Counted from the stretch's first letter, positions 34,577-47,298 are shown. The stretch: DNA of 64,000 bases from Oreohelix idahoensis (GCA_024509875.1 JAMPIV010004939.1:142001-206000), one strand, 5' to 3'. Notes: generated from the letters alone by a model not told the origin. Translations and numbers: made by a program.

Positions 34577-34689
34577 TTCAGTATGAAAGGTTTGTTAGAT
34601 TGTTTGATACTTCTTTATTTTGGTGTATGTATTTTTGTTTGCTTATTTATTGCTACGTTTCCTCAGTCTACTTCTTCCTCTTCATTCCT

Positions 34690-34775
34690 TTGCCGCCGGC
34701 TATCAAAGTAGTCAGTGACCATCACGCCTGGTGGCGTTCAATAGGGCAGCAAAAAACTGCTTCCACATTGCTCGG
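34690..34775 (-). mobile_element. LINE C-terminus, 3' part of a split copy
   Basis: The minus-strand frame reads from the LTR junction through FFAALLNATRRDGH to a TGA near 34717. It continues the frame that stops at the other LTR junction (43766). The element-1 insertion therefore separated the last 20 or so codons and 3' end from the rest. Confidence 0.7.
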
Positions 34776-35856
34776 TGTTGCGTGATAAATTCTCGCAACA
34801 TCGTTTTGTTTCAATATCTGTTTTATAACGCAAGGGCAACAACTGCTTGTAATTTATAGTCACTTTTCTCGGTAAGCATTTGTCTTCTCGCGTTGGTATC
34901 GAATGCAGTTAACTTTTGAGCTGTGGTCATTTTTGCGCTGGACTGCGCATGACTTGTCTTGTTGTTTGTCGATCGGTTTCCGCCCACCACTAGTGGGAGT
35001 GAGCGATTTGGAATGGCGAAAGAGATGCCTCGTTGAAGAGGGGATCTCCGCTATTTTTGTTCTGTCAGGGATGTGTAGTCCTCTTATGGATATTTCGTTT
35101 AGTCGAGATAATACCTCTAGTGTTTTCCCACATGTCGGGAGGCGTGATATTGCTGTGTATTTCATGAAAGCAAGGTAAATTGACTTTTTCATTAACTCTA
35201 TCGATTTTGGGTCGTGAGCGATTTCGATTCATAGCCTGTCTCCGAAAGTCGTCGTCACGAGATGTTCTTTCCCAGCTCACATGTCGTTGCATTGTACTGC
35301 ATCGGTTGATGCATGTACCAAGGACCATTACTTGCTACTTTGTTAAATGAACTAGGTTTAGAAAACCTTTATTATCTAGAGGATATTCTTGAGGACATTA
35401 TTTATACTTCGGCAGACGTGTCTGTCTTGCTGAAGTCAAACTAAGGAGAGTGAACTGATCTCATACATCTGGTTATCTCCTGGCTGTTATAGAAAAGGAT
35501 GGAGTTGTTCACCTGACTACATTTACAGCACTTTGAAATATAACATGCATCTGACTCATCATTGTAATGCTGTCTACCGTTTATTGCTGTATTGAATGTT
35601 GCTGTGATAATGACTGTTTGATGTGCCTACACATTTGCGTAACCATTTTGTCACTGTGGCGTCCACAATAAATAATGAAGAAAAACGTCAACGGCTGTTT
35701 CAAGATTCATTGACTTTATACGTCGTGAGTTTACTGACGTCCTATGTGGATTGCCCTGTTATTGTTGCATGAACATTGTTTTGACTGAACACATCTACAC
35801 ACTACACAAAACCAGACATGCGGATGCCATCCATCATCATATGGCATCACGCATCA
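34776..35856 (+). repeat. 5' LTR of element 1
   Basis: 1,081 bp, TG...CA, paired with 42685-43765. Differences noticed: GATATTG/GATATTT, one insertion in GAAGTCAAACTAAGG, one A-run difference and CAAGATTC/CAAGACTC. Confidence 0.97.
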
Positions 35857-37134
35857 TTTGGTGGCCATAAGCTGGTTTGATTCTGGTACTAGCAAACACG
35901 GGGTCCCTTACCCACTTCATTTTCAACAAGAATTCATCAGCATCCTTCAAGAAATTAACATTCTTCAATACAGTCAACATCTTCAAAATTTTCAAAGTAC
36001 TCGGCGTTGCCCGGTAAAAGTCAAAATTTCAATTTTTTGACGGAAACACGAATTTGACAGTACCCGGCGTTGTTACATGTTGCCGGATAACTCGGACTGC
36101 TGTTATCTTTTACGCAAGTCAAGCAAGTTGCTGCTGTCAAGGTTCCAGTGCTGTCGTTTTTTTGAGAAGGTCAAGTGCCGGTTGAAACGGGTTGTTTTCT
36201 GAAGAAGGCCAAGTACCGATTTCCATCAACTTACTTTTGGATTAGAAGGTCAAGTGCCGAAACAACTCAACACACAGTATTTCAGAAGCTCTTGTACATC
36301 GTGTTAGCAGTGGAAGCAGTTCAGATGTGCCATCATCGTTGGAGCTTCGCTCTTTAGGACGTTGATTGACATCCGTTTTACTGCTGTTCTACGATTGGAA
36401 GCCTATAAGTTAAGTGGCCTGTTTGTATGTAAACTGTGCCCTTATACTTCTGCTGAGTCTTCTGTGTATCATCTCATTCTATATGTTATGTGTCTATATG
36501 TTATTCGTATATTTATATGTTTATATTTCAGCGGGTTCTCGGTTGGGTGGTGTCTCCGTTAGATTATGCCACGTCATAGAGGTCGTCTATTGTGAGCGTT
36601 TTCTGTAGGGTTTGCAAATTTCCGATACTGGAATTTGCTAAGCGACTTCTGTTGCTATTTATGTTAGCTGTGATGACATGTTTTAATATTGTTTTCGTTA
36701 TTATTTCACATTCTTTAGTTTTGTTGTGATTTGTTTGTATTTGTTAGCCTACTCTTGTCTATAATTTAGTTTCATACAACATTTTTGTTTATACACTGTG
36801 GTGTCATGTATTTTGTTTAATTCTATCGCAGATATCGTCACATTTTTTTGTGATATTTCATTAATTTCTGCTTTATTTTTAGTTGATTTCTGCGAAAGTT
36901 TTTGTATTGTTGCTGATCTTTGTTATTGTTTACATTGTTTTTGTTTACATTGTTTGTATTGTTTACATTTTCAATGTTTACATTCTGCATGTGTTTACAT
37001 AGTCATTGTTTACAGTTATAGTAATTAGTTAATGGGCTATGCTAATGCACTGTTACTACTACACTGATGATAAATGAATGATGAATAGTGTCGTGCACTA
37101 TTGAATGAGAAGTGCACTTATGATCAAGAATTGA
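35857..37134 (+). other. leader of element 1 with candidate primer-binding site
   Basis: The LTR is followed after two bases by TGGTGGCCATAAGC, in the place and with the TGG start expected of a tRNA primer-binding site; I cannot name the tRNA. The rest, about 1.2 kb, is T-rich and without a supported gene. A motif like AAGGTCAAGTGCCG recurs near 36000-36260. Confidence 0.6.
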
Positions 37135-38470
37135 GTGCTGATATTTCATATACAGCAGATGCAGGTGGATGAAAAGAGATTCCAAATGGAAATGGAAAAA
37201 CAAAAAAGGGAATCAGAAGCTGAGGAAAGAAAGCTACAGCTAGAGGCTGAGAATAAAAGACTTGAAAAAGAAGCTGAAAATAAAAGACTTGAAAAAGAAG
37301 CTGAAAATAAAAGACTTGAAAAAGAAGCTGAAAATGAAAGACTTCAAATGCAGGCTCAAGCTGAAGAAAGGAAGTTACAAAGAGAGTCTGATGAGAGGAA
37401 AGCAAAAATGGAACATGAAGAAAAACTCTTAGCTTTAGAGTTGGAGAAATTGAAATTGACGAGCATGAGTAATGGTAATGATTCAAACAAGGGTTCATCT
37501 TCTGGTAAGGCTAATAATGATACTTTTAAGATTAAGTTACCAACATTTAGTCCTTCCAGTGATGACATAATGTTCTATCTGGACAGATTTGAACAAGCAT
37601 GTACAGCTCATAACATAGACAAAGCAAAATATGTTTATCAGTTATCAGGGATACTGACAGGTAAAGCTCTAAGTATATTAAATATGGTGGATGAACCTGA
37701 CAAGAGCAATTATGAGGTTGTCAGGGCCGCTTTGTTAAAGAAATATCAGCTTAACGAAGACGGCTATCGTCTACAATTTAAAAAACATGTTACCTGAAAA
37801 TGGAGTTGAATTCTCCGAGTTTATTGCAAGAATACGCATTACTTTCTCACGATGGGTTGAACTATCTAAGACGGAAAAAACTTATGAAGGACTTATGGAC
37901 TTAATACTTAGAGACAAAGTCATGTCGTCTGTCAATGAGTCTTTCCTTGCTTGCCTTCATGAACGTAAACCTAAAACAATAAAAGAAATGGAAGATTTCT
38001 GTTGCCAATACGTAACTGCGCACCCACACATAACCATGGGTAACTCTAAGGTGAAAGAAGGTTTACCAGTTGCTTCGGCAGCTCCGTATGGTCAAAACTT
38101 TGCTCGTAGATTCCAACAAAATTTTGATAGAAAGAGTAGCGGTAATTTCTGTCAAAATCATGGAAACCAATTTCATGGTGATTCTTCTTCGAAGAATTGG
38201 AGACAACCTGATAGTGGTCGTTACTATCACCCTAATAATTATAAGCATTTCAAAAGAGGATATGGTAATAGAGGTTATTCCTGCCGAAGACCTCAGAACC
38301 AAACAAATAGATGTTCGCATCAATGTGAACATGATAGTAATCGTGGAAACTGGAATTCGAACCAGTATAACAATTACAATAGAGACAATAATAACTGCAG
38401 AGATAATAATAACTCTGATAACTTCAGAGGTAATAATAGTCGGGGTAGATCTCAACACAAAAAAAGAGAT
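37135..38470 (+). pseudogene. gag: gag of element 1
   Basis: The structural polyprotein in two frames, 37135-37797 and 37787-38626, joined by a one-base slip in a six-A run near 37786. Residues 1-110 form a charged coiled coil with three in-frame copies of ENKRLEKEA (27-bp repeats near 37250-37330). A retrotransposon gag domain follows (FKIKLPTFSPSSDDIMFYLDR region, then GVEFSEFIARIRITFSRW). The nucleocapsid-like end is Asn/Arg/Gly-rich with scattered Cys and His and no canonical CCHC knuckle. A second slip in a seven-A run near 38464 leads into pol. The start is uncertain: the first Met gives a short hydrophobic lead before the coil. Gag would form the particle that packages the RNA. Confidence 0.85.
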
Positions 38471-38471
38471 A

Positions 38472-41400
38472 TCAGCAGGCTAATGCTGTACAACAGGAAA
38501 CTGAGGGAGCCTGTAATCATGTTGTTGATAGTAAAAACTTTGACGCTGTCACTAGTTCTGCTTTTGACTTTGAAAGAGCAAACAAATGCCCCCAATGCAG
38601 TACTTTATTCGAACCGGGTACCATAACTACTTTGAGTTGTGGTCACCCACTTCCCGCTCTTCCTGCTGCTGTTGCGCATGACGGGAGGGGTTCTTTAATT
38701 CTACATAAGGGTCTTGTTAATGATACTCCGGTCTCACTACTTTTCGATTCCGGATGCACCACTATTGGTGTTAGACAATCGCTTGTAGATCCATCTTGTG
38801 CTACAGGAAGGGTTATTAAATGTGTCACATTTGGCGGCACTCTAGAAAAATATCCTACTGCTGTAATTCGCATTGCCACTCCTTTCTTTACTGGAGATGT
38901 GCATGCTTGTCTCTTACCTAATCCTATTGCGGACCTTATTATTGGTCGTATTTACGGAGTTAGGGAGTGTACCCCACAGCAGATTGCTGCTTGGGAAGAT
39001 AATAACATGCAAGCTACAAATGCAGTAGTTACAAGAGCACAAGCTCTACAAACACCCGAAACTTCACTGAATAGAGATAATGAAGTTGATAGCCAAGATA
39101 GTCACTTAGTAATTACTCGTGACTCTTTCATAAAATTGCAAGAAGAAGATCCTTCTTTAAAAAAATTCTTCGTTCTTGCGAAGAAAGGTGATCCGAATCA
39201 GGATACAAATAGAAAATCTTGGATTGCAATGAGAAACGGCGTACTTGTACGTATGGTACAAGATTCGACTACGTCGGCACATTCGCAAATTCTTGTTCCC
39301 AAGAGCATGAGAGTCCAAATATTGCAACATGCTCATGACTCGCAATGTGCTGGACATATGGGTTTTGCCCGTACGAAGTCGAGAGTCCTTGCGGCTTTCT
39401 TTTGGCCTTTTGTCAATAAGGACATTCGTATTTACTGCCGATCATGCAAGGTATGTCAGGAGGTCAAATCTAGAGGACCACGACATGCTGCGCCTATCCA
39501 GGCTGCTGACATTCCTATTCGGCCGTTTCAGAAAATGGCCATAGATATTATTGGCCCTTTTAAGGTCAAGTCGGCCAGAGGACATCAGTTTATCCTTACA
39601 TGTGTCGATATGTGCACACGTTGGCCAGAGGCTATTCCTCTTAAGAGCATATCTACTACAGATATCGCAGATGCTCTTTGGTTGATATTTTCTCGCTTGG
39701 GGTTCCCCAGAGAAATATTGTCAGACCATGGCACTCAACTCATATCTGACACTATGTCACAGGTAATGTCTACCTTACATATTGAACGATCTCTCAGTAG
39801 TATCTACCATCCTATGTCTAATGGGTTAGTTGAGCGTCTGAATAGAACGCTCAAGACTTTGCTTGGTAAGATAACTGAAGATCATCCTCAAGATTGGGAC
39901 AGGGTTTTACCCGCGGCTCTCTTTGCCTATAGAGAAGTCCCTAATGAACACACAGGATTTTCTCCCTTCGAACTTGTCTTTGGCGCGCGTCCACGCGGTC
40001 CTATGTCTTTATTACACGATCTCATCACTGCCGATGATATTAGCGATGAAACTCAATCCTCATATGAGTATGTCATTGCTCTTAGACAAAAGATCATTGA
40101 GGCATGTAAGCTAGCAACTGCTTCATCAGAAATTGCTAAAGAGAAGGCAAGGCAGTTTGCTAACAAGAATAGATGTCTACGACAACTTTGTCCAGGTGAC
40201 AAAGCATTCGTCCTACTCCCCAGTAGGGAAAATAGACTTCTTATTGCATGGAAAGGTCCGTATGCAATAGTCTCTCGGATTTCCGATGTTGACTATGTGG
40301 TCGATATTGATGGAAAGCATAAAACTTTCCACATAAACATGCTTTCGAAATTTCACGAACGTCCGGACTATTTGCTGCCTATTTTCCAGGCAACGGATGA
40401 TGCTCCTGCACCTCACGGTCATTATTCATCCCTGTCTGTCATTCAGGATGAGGAAGCTACCTTCTCTGATGTCAACCTTCCCCTTCCAGTGGTTCCATTA
40501 CATTCCACGGAATCTTGGAAAAACGTTTCTGTTTCTCCTAATCTTTCTGGTGACGAACATCGACGAGACTTGTCGATGTTACAAACATTTTAGGATGTTC
40601 TCACTGACATTCCTGGACACACAGATGTCATAGAACATGACATAATTCTTACCGACAATAATCCAATTAGGGTTAGGCCGTATCCTATTCCTATACACTT
40701 TCAGTCGCAAGTGGAAAAGTAATTGGATGAAATGATTCAATTAAATATAATTGAACCATCGACTTCACCATATTCTTCTTCCATGGTTATTGTCCGGAAG
40801 AAGGATAAGAACATACGAATTTGCGTTGATTATCGCAAATTGAATCAGGTCACAAAGTTCGACGCTGAACCGATGCCTTTGTTAGAAGATCTACTGATTA
40901 GACTTTCTAATTCTAGATTCTTCACTAAACTTGACTTGTCTAAAGGTTATTGGCAAGTGCCTTTAGCAGAGCATGCCAAACCTCTTACTGCTTTTTCTAC
41001 ACCTAGGGGTCTATTTCAATGGAATGTTATGCCTTTTGGTCTCATGAACGCCCCTGCCACTTTCGTTCGCATGATGCGTCGAATTCTGGCACATCGTTCG
41101 GATGTCATCGCATACTTAGATGACATCTGTCTCTTCAGTGATACCTGGGAAGATCACTATTTAGGGTTATATGACTTACTGTCCACTCTACGTGAGAATA
41201 ATTTGACAGCGAAACCTTCTAAAGCTTTTTGTTGGTTTTGGTGAAATCTCTTTCCTGGGTCATCGTGTTGGTCATGGTCTCTTGAAGACAGAAGACCACA
41301 ATACTTCCAAAATACTGAACATCTCTGTTCCTAAAACGAAGAAACAAGTTAGGAGTCTCTTAGGTTTAATTCAATTTTATGGGAGATTTATTCCAAATTT

Positions 41401-41930
41401 ATCTTCGATCATGGCACCTCTATCAACATTGTTGAAGAAAGGTTCGCCTAATCTGGTCCGTTGGTCTGAAGAATGCCAATCTTCACTAGACCAAATCAAG
41501 AATATATTTTCTTCTCCTCCCATCTTAAGATTACCTACTCTTGATAGGACTTTTGTTCTTCGGAGTGATGCTTCATCCACTGGGATTGGAGCAGCACTGA
41601 TGCAAGAATATGCAAATACTCTGCATCCTGTTATGTACATTTCTAGAAAAACTAAATGCGGCAGAGAGGAACTACTCGGTTTTAGACCGTGAGTTGTTAG
41701 CGATGGTTTGGTCAATTCTAAAGCTACAAAGATTCCTCCTGGGCGCACATTTCATTCTAGAGACTGATCAGAAAGCTCTTACAGCTATTCAGACTAAGAG
41801 TTTGAAGAGTTCGAGATCCACTCGATATGCTATAGCTCTTCAACCTTTTCACTTCACGGTACGAGCTATCCGTGGTGCGGATAATGTGATGGCTGACATT
41901 TTGTCTAGATGCCCACATGACTCCAACTAA
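38472..41930 (+). pseudogene. pol: pol of element 1: protease, integrase, RT, RNase H
   Basis: The frame opens with a CPQC...CGH cluster. An aspartic protease follows (LLFDSGCTT near 38750). Integrase has an HHCC finger near 39330-39460 and a DDE core with Asp in AIDIIGPF, Asp in LSDHGTQ and Glu in LVERLNR. A C-terminal module follows (WKGPYAIVSRISDVDYVV). Two in-frame stops, TAG 40591 and TAA 40720, interrupt the linker to the reverse transcriptase (LDLSKGYWQVPL, MPFGLMNAPATF, catalytic YLDD near 41113). Slips near 41225 and in a five-A run near 41648 break the RT/RNase H part (RSDASSTGIG, TDQKAL). Order is PR-IN-RT-RH, unlike most Ty3/gypsy elements. This copy cannot make a full pol as written. 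Confidence 0.9.
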
Positions 41931-42666
41931 TACTTCTGTCCTATATTTCCATATATTACAGAGTCATAACACACCTATATTTCTACAATAGATTAGCACA
42001 TCTGTACTCACTTTATATGTACACACTATCGTGCTTTGTTGTCATCTTCTTCTGTTCGTTTTTTAAGATGATAGAGGAGGACTGAGTAGTTAATATAAGG
42101 GCCGTTAGTTTACTAAACAGCCACAATTATTAATAATGTATTGTACCTTATGAAGCATATTAGTTATTAATTAGCATTATATTGCTTGTACTTTCTCAGA
42201 ATGTCATTGTTGAGCTGAGGACTTACCTTACGAGTTCTAGATTGTGTACTTACCCTCGGAATACCAGAGCATATGTCCTGGATCGTCATGTAGTTTAACT
42301 TTACTATGTACTTATGTCATTACATGTCAAAGAATGTACTATTTAAATTTTCCTATCAGATTTGTACATCCATTTTTAAAGACAATATTAGAGTATGCTG
42401 TTTAATGATGATTATAGTAACTTGCATACGTATATTGTGTTTACATGCTAACGTGATGTGTGTTGGTGACACCTCCCCGATGTGAATATTTTTTGAGACA
42501 TACTTATTTTTCTGTTGAGGTATATCCTCACCAGACACTCTATAATTAGCCTATTGTTTGGCAATTTAGTTAATTATCAGCGCATAATTCGTGCGTTTTG
42601 AGCCGCTTATCGCATGCTCTTTGATATTTAAAAAAAAAAAAAAATGTTCCACATTTTTTTTTTTAT
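41931..42666 (+). other. 3' untranslated part of element 1
   Basis: AT-rich sequence between the RNase H stop and the polypurine tract, with A/T homopolymers at 42631-42664. No gene. Confidence 0.7.
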
Positions 42667-42684
42667 CGGGAGGAGGTGGTGATA
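42667..42684 (+). promoter_or_regulatory. polypurine tract of element 1
   Basis: CGGGAGGAGGTGGTGATA directly precedes the 3' LTR, where plus-strand DNA synthesis of LTR elements is primed. Confidence 0.8.
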
Positions 42685-43765
42685 TGTTGCGTGATAAATT
42701 CTCGCAACATCGTTTTGTTTCAATATCTGTTTTATAACGCAAGGGCAACAACTGCTTGTAATTTATAGTCACTTTTCTCGGTAAGCATTTGTCTTCTCGC
42801 GTTGGTATCGAATGCAGTTAACTTTTGAGCTGTGGTCATTTTTGCGCTGGACTGCGCATGACTTGTCTTGTTGTTTGTCGATCGGTTTCCGCCCACCACT
42901 AGTGGGAGTGAGCGATTTGGAATGGCGAAAGAGATGCCTCGTTGAAGAGGGGATCTCCGCTATTTTTGTTCTGTCAGGGATGTGTAGTCCTCTTATGGAT
43001 ATTTCGTTTAGTCGAGATAATACCTCTAGTGTTTTCCCACATGTCGGGAGGCGTGATATTTCTGTGTATTTCATGAAAGCAAGGTAAATTGACTTTTTCA
43101 TTAACTCTATCGATTTTGGGTCGTGAGCGATTTCGATTCATAGCCTGTCTCCGAAAGTCGTCGTCACGAGATGTTCTTTCCCAGCTCACATGTCGTTGCA
43201 TTGTACTGCATCGGTTGATGCATGTACCAAGGACCATTACTTGCTACTTTGTTAAATGAACTAGGTTTAGAAAACCTTTATTATCTAGAGGATATTCTTG
43301 AGGACATTATTTATACTTCGGCAGACGTGTCTGTCTTGCTGAAGTTAACTAAGGAGAGTGAACTGATCTCATACATCTGGTTATCTCCTGGCTGTTATAG
43401 AAAAGGATGGAGTTGTTCACCTGACTACATTTACAGCACTTTGAAATATAACATGCATCTGACTCATCATTGTAATGCTGTCTACCGTTTATTGCTGTAT
43501 TGAATGTTGCTGTGATAATGACTGTTTGATGTGCCTACACATTTGCGTAACCATTTTGTCACTGTGGCGTCCACAATAAATAATGAAGAAAAAACGTCAA
43601 CGGCTGTTTCAAGACTCATTGACTTTATACGTCGTGAGTTTACTGACGTCCTATGTGGATTGCCCTGTTATTGTTGCATGAACATTGTTTTGACTGAACA
43701 CATCTACACACTACACAAAACCAGACATGCGGATGCCATCCATCATCATATGGCATCACGCATCA
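42685..43765 (+). repeat. 3' LTR of element 1
   Basis: 1,081 bp, same ends and length as 34776-35856, followed by the CTCGG target duplication. Confidence 0.97.
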
Positions 43766-43915
43766 CTCGGTCGGCGACAATCCTTCGTGCAGTGCCCTAT
43801 CTCTGATTCATTCTTTGCATCTTTGCTTCCATGGTTCTCCGCCAAGTTGTATTTTTGGTCGGCCTCTATTTCGCTTTCCTTCAGGTGTCCATAGCAGAGG
43901 TGCTCTTGTGATGTC
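43766..43915 (-). mobile_element. LINE C-terminus, 5' part of a split copy
   Basis: The minus strand shows GKRNRGRPKI, then after a one-base shift TWRRTMEAKMQRMNQR, a stop, and ARRIVADR running into the LTR junction. The coding sense resumes at 34775. This is the usual tail of a LINE protein, and it forms the insertion site of element 1. Confidence 0.75.
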
Positions 43916-44167
43916 ATCAGAGTCTCTTCTGAACGGTTCCTCAGTCTGCCTTTCTTTAAATATCTGTTCATCTTTGTGGGTCACTTATCTTCTTTTGTTT
44001 TACTGTTTCTACAGGTGTTTGCAGTGCCCTTCGTTTTTTTCTTCTCATAACCTATTTATATTTTCTTATCTTTGTCTCCTGTTAGTGACTGCGGCAGACG
44101 AGAACATTTCCAAAAAGAAGAAAAATGACCACTTCTACCTTAGTATTGTCGTAAAAGACGTCGAATA

Positions 44168-44300
44168 TCAAGTTGTGTATGCAGTTGGCAACCTCATGAT
44201 GTAAAATTTATTGCTACAGAAACCACAAATACAGATGTCTGTGAATGACTGGTCAGGCTTCCTGCAAGTGGATCATCTGCAGTGACATTTCCTTGTATGG
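44168..44300 (+). repeat. dispersed repeat family X, copy 4
   Basis: Has GTTGGCAACCTCATGATGTA, TACAGAAACCACAAATACAG and GGCTTCCTGCAAGTGGATCA, collinear with copies at 1927 and 54431. SINE-B is inserted 73 bp downstream. Confidence 0.7.
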
Positions 44301-44372
44301 ACAAGGAACGTGATAACGAAATGAAATCACAAATTTTACCATGCTCCTGGATCTTCTTAAACCACGAAATGA

Positions 44373-44648
44373 TGGGAGCCGCGCTGGTGTAATGGTTACC
44401 ACACTGCACTAGCGATCAGGTGTTCAAGGTTCAAGCCCGGGCGCGGTCATTTGTAGGAGTGTCATCGACCGGGATTTTGACTGAATAACCTGAACGGCTC
44501 CTGATATAAACCCTCTGTGGATGGGAAGAAGTGAAGCTCCTGACCGGGTTGGAAGGAAAGTCCACAGGCTCCCCAGCCTCGCAATGACATGTCATTGGGC
44601 CGAAGGGCTGAAAGCCCAAGTGCCGCTGGTTAAGGGAAAAAAAACAAA
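44373..44648 (+). mobile_element. SINE-B, full length
   Basis: A 276-bp retroposon with tRNA-like head (GAGCCGCGCTGGTGTAATGG), B box GGTTCAAGCCCGG (44429-44441), a body ending GCCGCTGGTTAAGGG, and an A-rich tail. A perfect 14-bp target duplication AAACCACGAAATGA flanks it (44359-44372 and 44649-44662). This is the reference copy for the family at 592 and 18686. Confidence 0.95.
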
Positions 44649-44662
44649 AAACCACGAAATGA

Positions 44663-45088
44663 CATCTACCGGAGTTCATTAACCTTTGTCGGAAGGTTGT
44701 GCTGATATGGTTTACCTTTATCTATACACATGTCTGTATGTACCCCCGTGCCTATTATTACAATGGTTATTTTGTTGTAAACTTCAAAGGTATTATCAAG
44801 AGCATACAATCCCAATGTAATGCTGTTGGAGGGCGCCACCGTAGCAAGATCTGTAAACGTGGAGACTTAGTGACACATTCTTTAAATACGATTAAACGTT
44901 TTGTTATAGCACCGTAAGAATGATTTACCATATATTTTAAAATCACATTTGAAAACAGGAAGTCGTGTTCATATTATACTTTAAAATACTAATTAGAGAA
45001 AGCGTACTAAAATGTCATATAAATACATGCATTAAATGAAGTAAACAAACTTATTCTTTTTTTTTAACAAACAAGGAGATGAACCCAA
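44663..45088. other. unannotated stretch
   Basis: No gene or known repeat recognised. Confidence 0.5.
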
Positions 45089-45290
45089 GGCCTAGCTGGC
45101 AGAGCGGATAATAACAATTCTCTCCTGTGCCTAGGCTGTGGTGTCGATTGGAAGGTCCTGGGTTCGATTCCCGGTGGGGCCCATCACATCTGTTCTTTTT
45201 CTGTTGTCTAGTCTTCTACTTCTTTATTTCTCACGAGTCCCTGAGACATACCTTTGTGCATTATTTATTTGCTGCATTAAATTATGCCTT
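45089..45290 (+). mobile_element. SINE-D, tRNA-derived
   Basis: 45089-45182 folds roughly as a tRNA: GGCC at the 5' end pairs with GGCC before the 3' end, the A box is TAGCTGGCAGAGCGG, and the B box GGTTCGATTCC sits in a T-arm CTGGG/CCCGG. The anticodon arm is enlarged and imperfect, and the tail (TTTTTCTGTTGTCTAGTC and on) recurs inverted at 32225-32330. I therefore call it a SINE head rather than a tRNA gene. Confidence 0.65.
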
Positions 45291-45568
45291 TTTAACCGTC
45301 TGATTGTGTCCCAAATAAAAAAAAGTATATCCCTTGAAAAACAGAATGATTTTTTCGAAACTTTAAAAATATTTAGAATAACTTCGTTCAGAATCAATAA
45401 AATGAGTTTCCAGCAAATCTCCCTCGTCTTCTATATATGCTGCAGATGCTGAAATGTTAATACGTTGGCTTTAATTCTATTTTGTCGATGTTTTGACGGA
45501 AATACTTGCTCGTTTTCTCACAATAACTGTTTATTTTCATTCGTTAATAGCAAAATTAACATAGACAT

Positions 45569-47298
45569 TGTAGTGGATTTTGATGGTATTGTATGGTGGT
45601 GTTATCACCTAGTGTGCTACCACTTTATGCGTGTTAAAATCTAGGTACATAAGTTCAGCAGGCCAGCTAGCCTACTTTAACTTTGCCAGATTTTGTTCTG
45701 GTGCTGGAATCTGATGGCCCCTACCTCTCCGTGCTTGAGCAATACACAGATGTTCTGTCGAAATGTACCCTGCACGGGTCCTCACTTCAATTATTAATCA
45801 GCATTTGACACCACCTTAGTGTCAAGATCGAACTCACAGCTCTGAAATAAAGTATTGGTTTTTGCTCAGAACCTTACCTAATAAGCCACTTCTACACATA
45901 ACAAATTACAATAACACCACGTAAACAGGGTCAGTTCTCTCTGACCAGACAGCACATCTTACCTAGTTGGTTTCGCATAGGGTAAGTTTCCCCAGTCTAC
46001 AGATTCTGAAATAGGTGCATTATCTCACTGCCATAGAATAGGATAGGTGATATGATTCACTGTTCTCAACACTTGATCACCCCTTCCTAAACCTTGCTGT
46101 AGTTTATATATTGTTTGTCCCTAGACCCTGAACTAGGGCGGGGGTTCCAGAGCGAATCCTTACTTGTTTGTAAGGCTAGATTTCGATATGGCAGTATCAA
46201 ATCACTCGAACATTAAACAATATTCAAAATATACAAAGAAATAATTTCAATCTTACCAGATTATGAATAAAGAACACAGAAATGCTAGCAAAACTCAGCT
46301 GAGCTGCTGGCTATAGTATGGCGTCCCTGAACTTATTTCAATTTATTTCATTTGGAAATCACCACACTTGAAATTTACTGTGTCTATCACTGGACAACTA
46401 TTGAGGAATGGCAAAAAAGCTCGTCTGAGCGCGGATATGATTGTCTGTGGCCAATCAATGCCTTGGTTTTTTTTTTTTAAATTCAAATTTCCTACACTAA
46501 AGTCATTTCAGTCATGCTTCAGTCAAGTATGGATTTTTATCTGTTAGTCTGTCCGTCTCTACTTGCGTTTTCACAAAACGTATTTGATTTTTGAACCAAC
46601 CTTTCTCTCCCCTCCAAAATTTTGTCGTTAAAAGTTATTTTTAGACACAGCTTCCACCAATATCCCTTCTCTTCCATGCTAAGTAGATTTGAACACCTGC
46701 GTCTCGAGGTCGCGATTTTTTGTGGAAATAGCGACACTTTTGATTCAATGCAGTCTTTCGCTGTTGTGAACAACACTGTCTTTTGTCATTATTATCTATC
46801 CGTCTGTAAAATTAAAAACATATTATTTCACTGCTCAGAATGGGCCATCCGGCCAGCTAATTTTTATATTCCTAACATTAATATTAAGAAAAAGTTACTT
46901 TTTAAATTTTGTAATATTTCAAGCATCTGCGTTTAGCCGCTGAATTCAAATCAAAGGCTTGGTATCGCAAAAGCGTCCAATAAATGACTGTGGCGTATCA
47001 TATCCAAGGTCCCTTCTGTCGAATTCCTTACTTTATGTCAACTTGGGGGGGGGGGGGGGAAACGTGACTTTTCCTCCTTGCCCCACCAATTTGCGTCCAT
47101 TAACCTCGCTAGTTCAAGTACGCGTTCAGTCAGATTTTTGTCTTTTGATCCCCGTTCCGTTTTGCCTTCAAGTCTAACACCTGATGACCCGCGGCGCGGG
47201 CGATCATGTATTCCAGCAGCTTACGCATTGGTTTTTTATCCTTACATTTTATCCTTTGGAGATATTTTTACGTTGTATCACTCGTTAATTTTATGACA
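45569..47298 (-). repeat. 3' LTR of element 2 (1,730 bp)
   Basis: Matches 52060-54344 but lacks three blocks near its plus-strand left end, with short islands kept between them (CTACCACTTTATG and GTTAAAATCTAGG). Includes a 15-G tract. Confidence 0.95.

Larger units (their letters stand above)
34776..43765 (+). mobile_element. LTR element 1, complete, Gmr1-like Ty3/gypsy
   Basis: An 8,990-bp element with two 1,081-bp LTRs (TGTTGCGTG...ACGCATCA) and a perfect 5-bp duplication CTCGG (34771-34775 and 43766-43770). Gag and pol lie on the plus strand in the order gag, protease, integrase, reverse transcriptase, RNase H. The LTRs differ at only a handful of sites, so the insertion is recent. The coding region has several homopolymer frameshifts and two nonsense codons. 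Confidence 0.95.

Noticed and set aside
35065..43237. Paired open frames repeated at 34860-35328 and 42769-43237
   Set aside because: They are in the two LTRs of element 1 and repeat only because the LTRs are copies.
45089..45182. Possible functional tRNA gene
   Set aside because: The B box and T-arm are good, but the anticodon arm is too long and imperfect and the 3' sequence belongs to a SINE tail seen again at 32225-32330.
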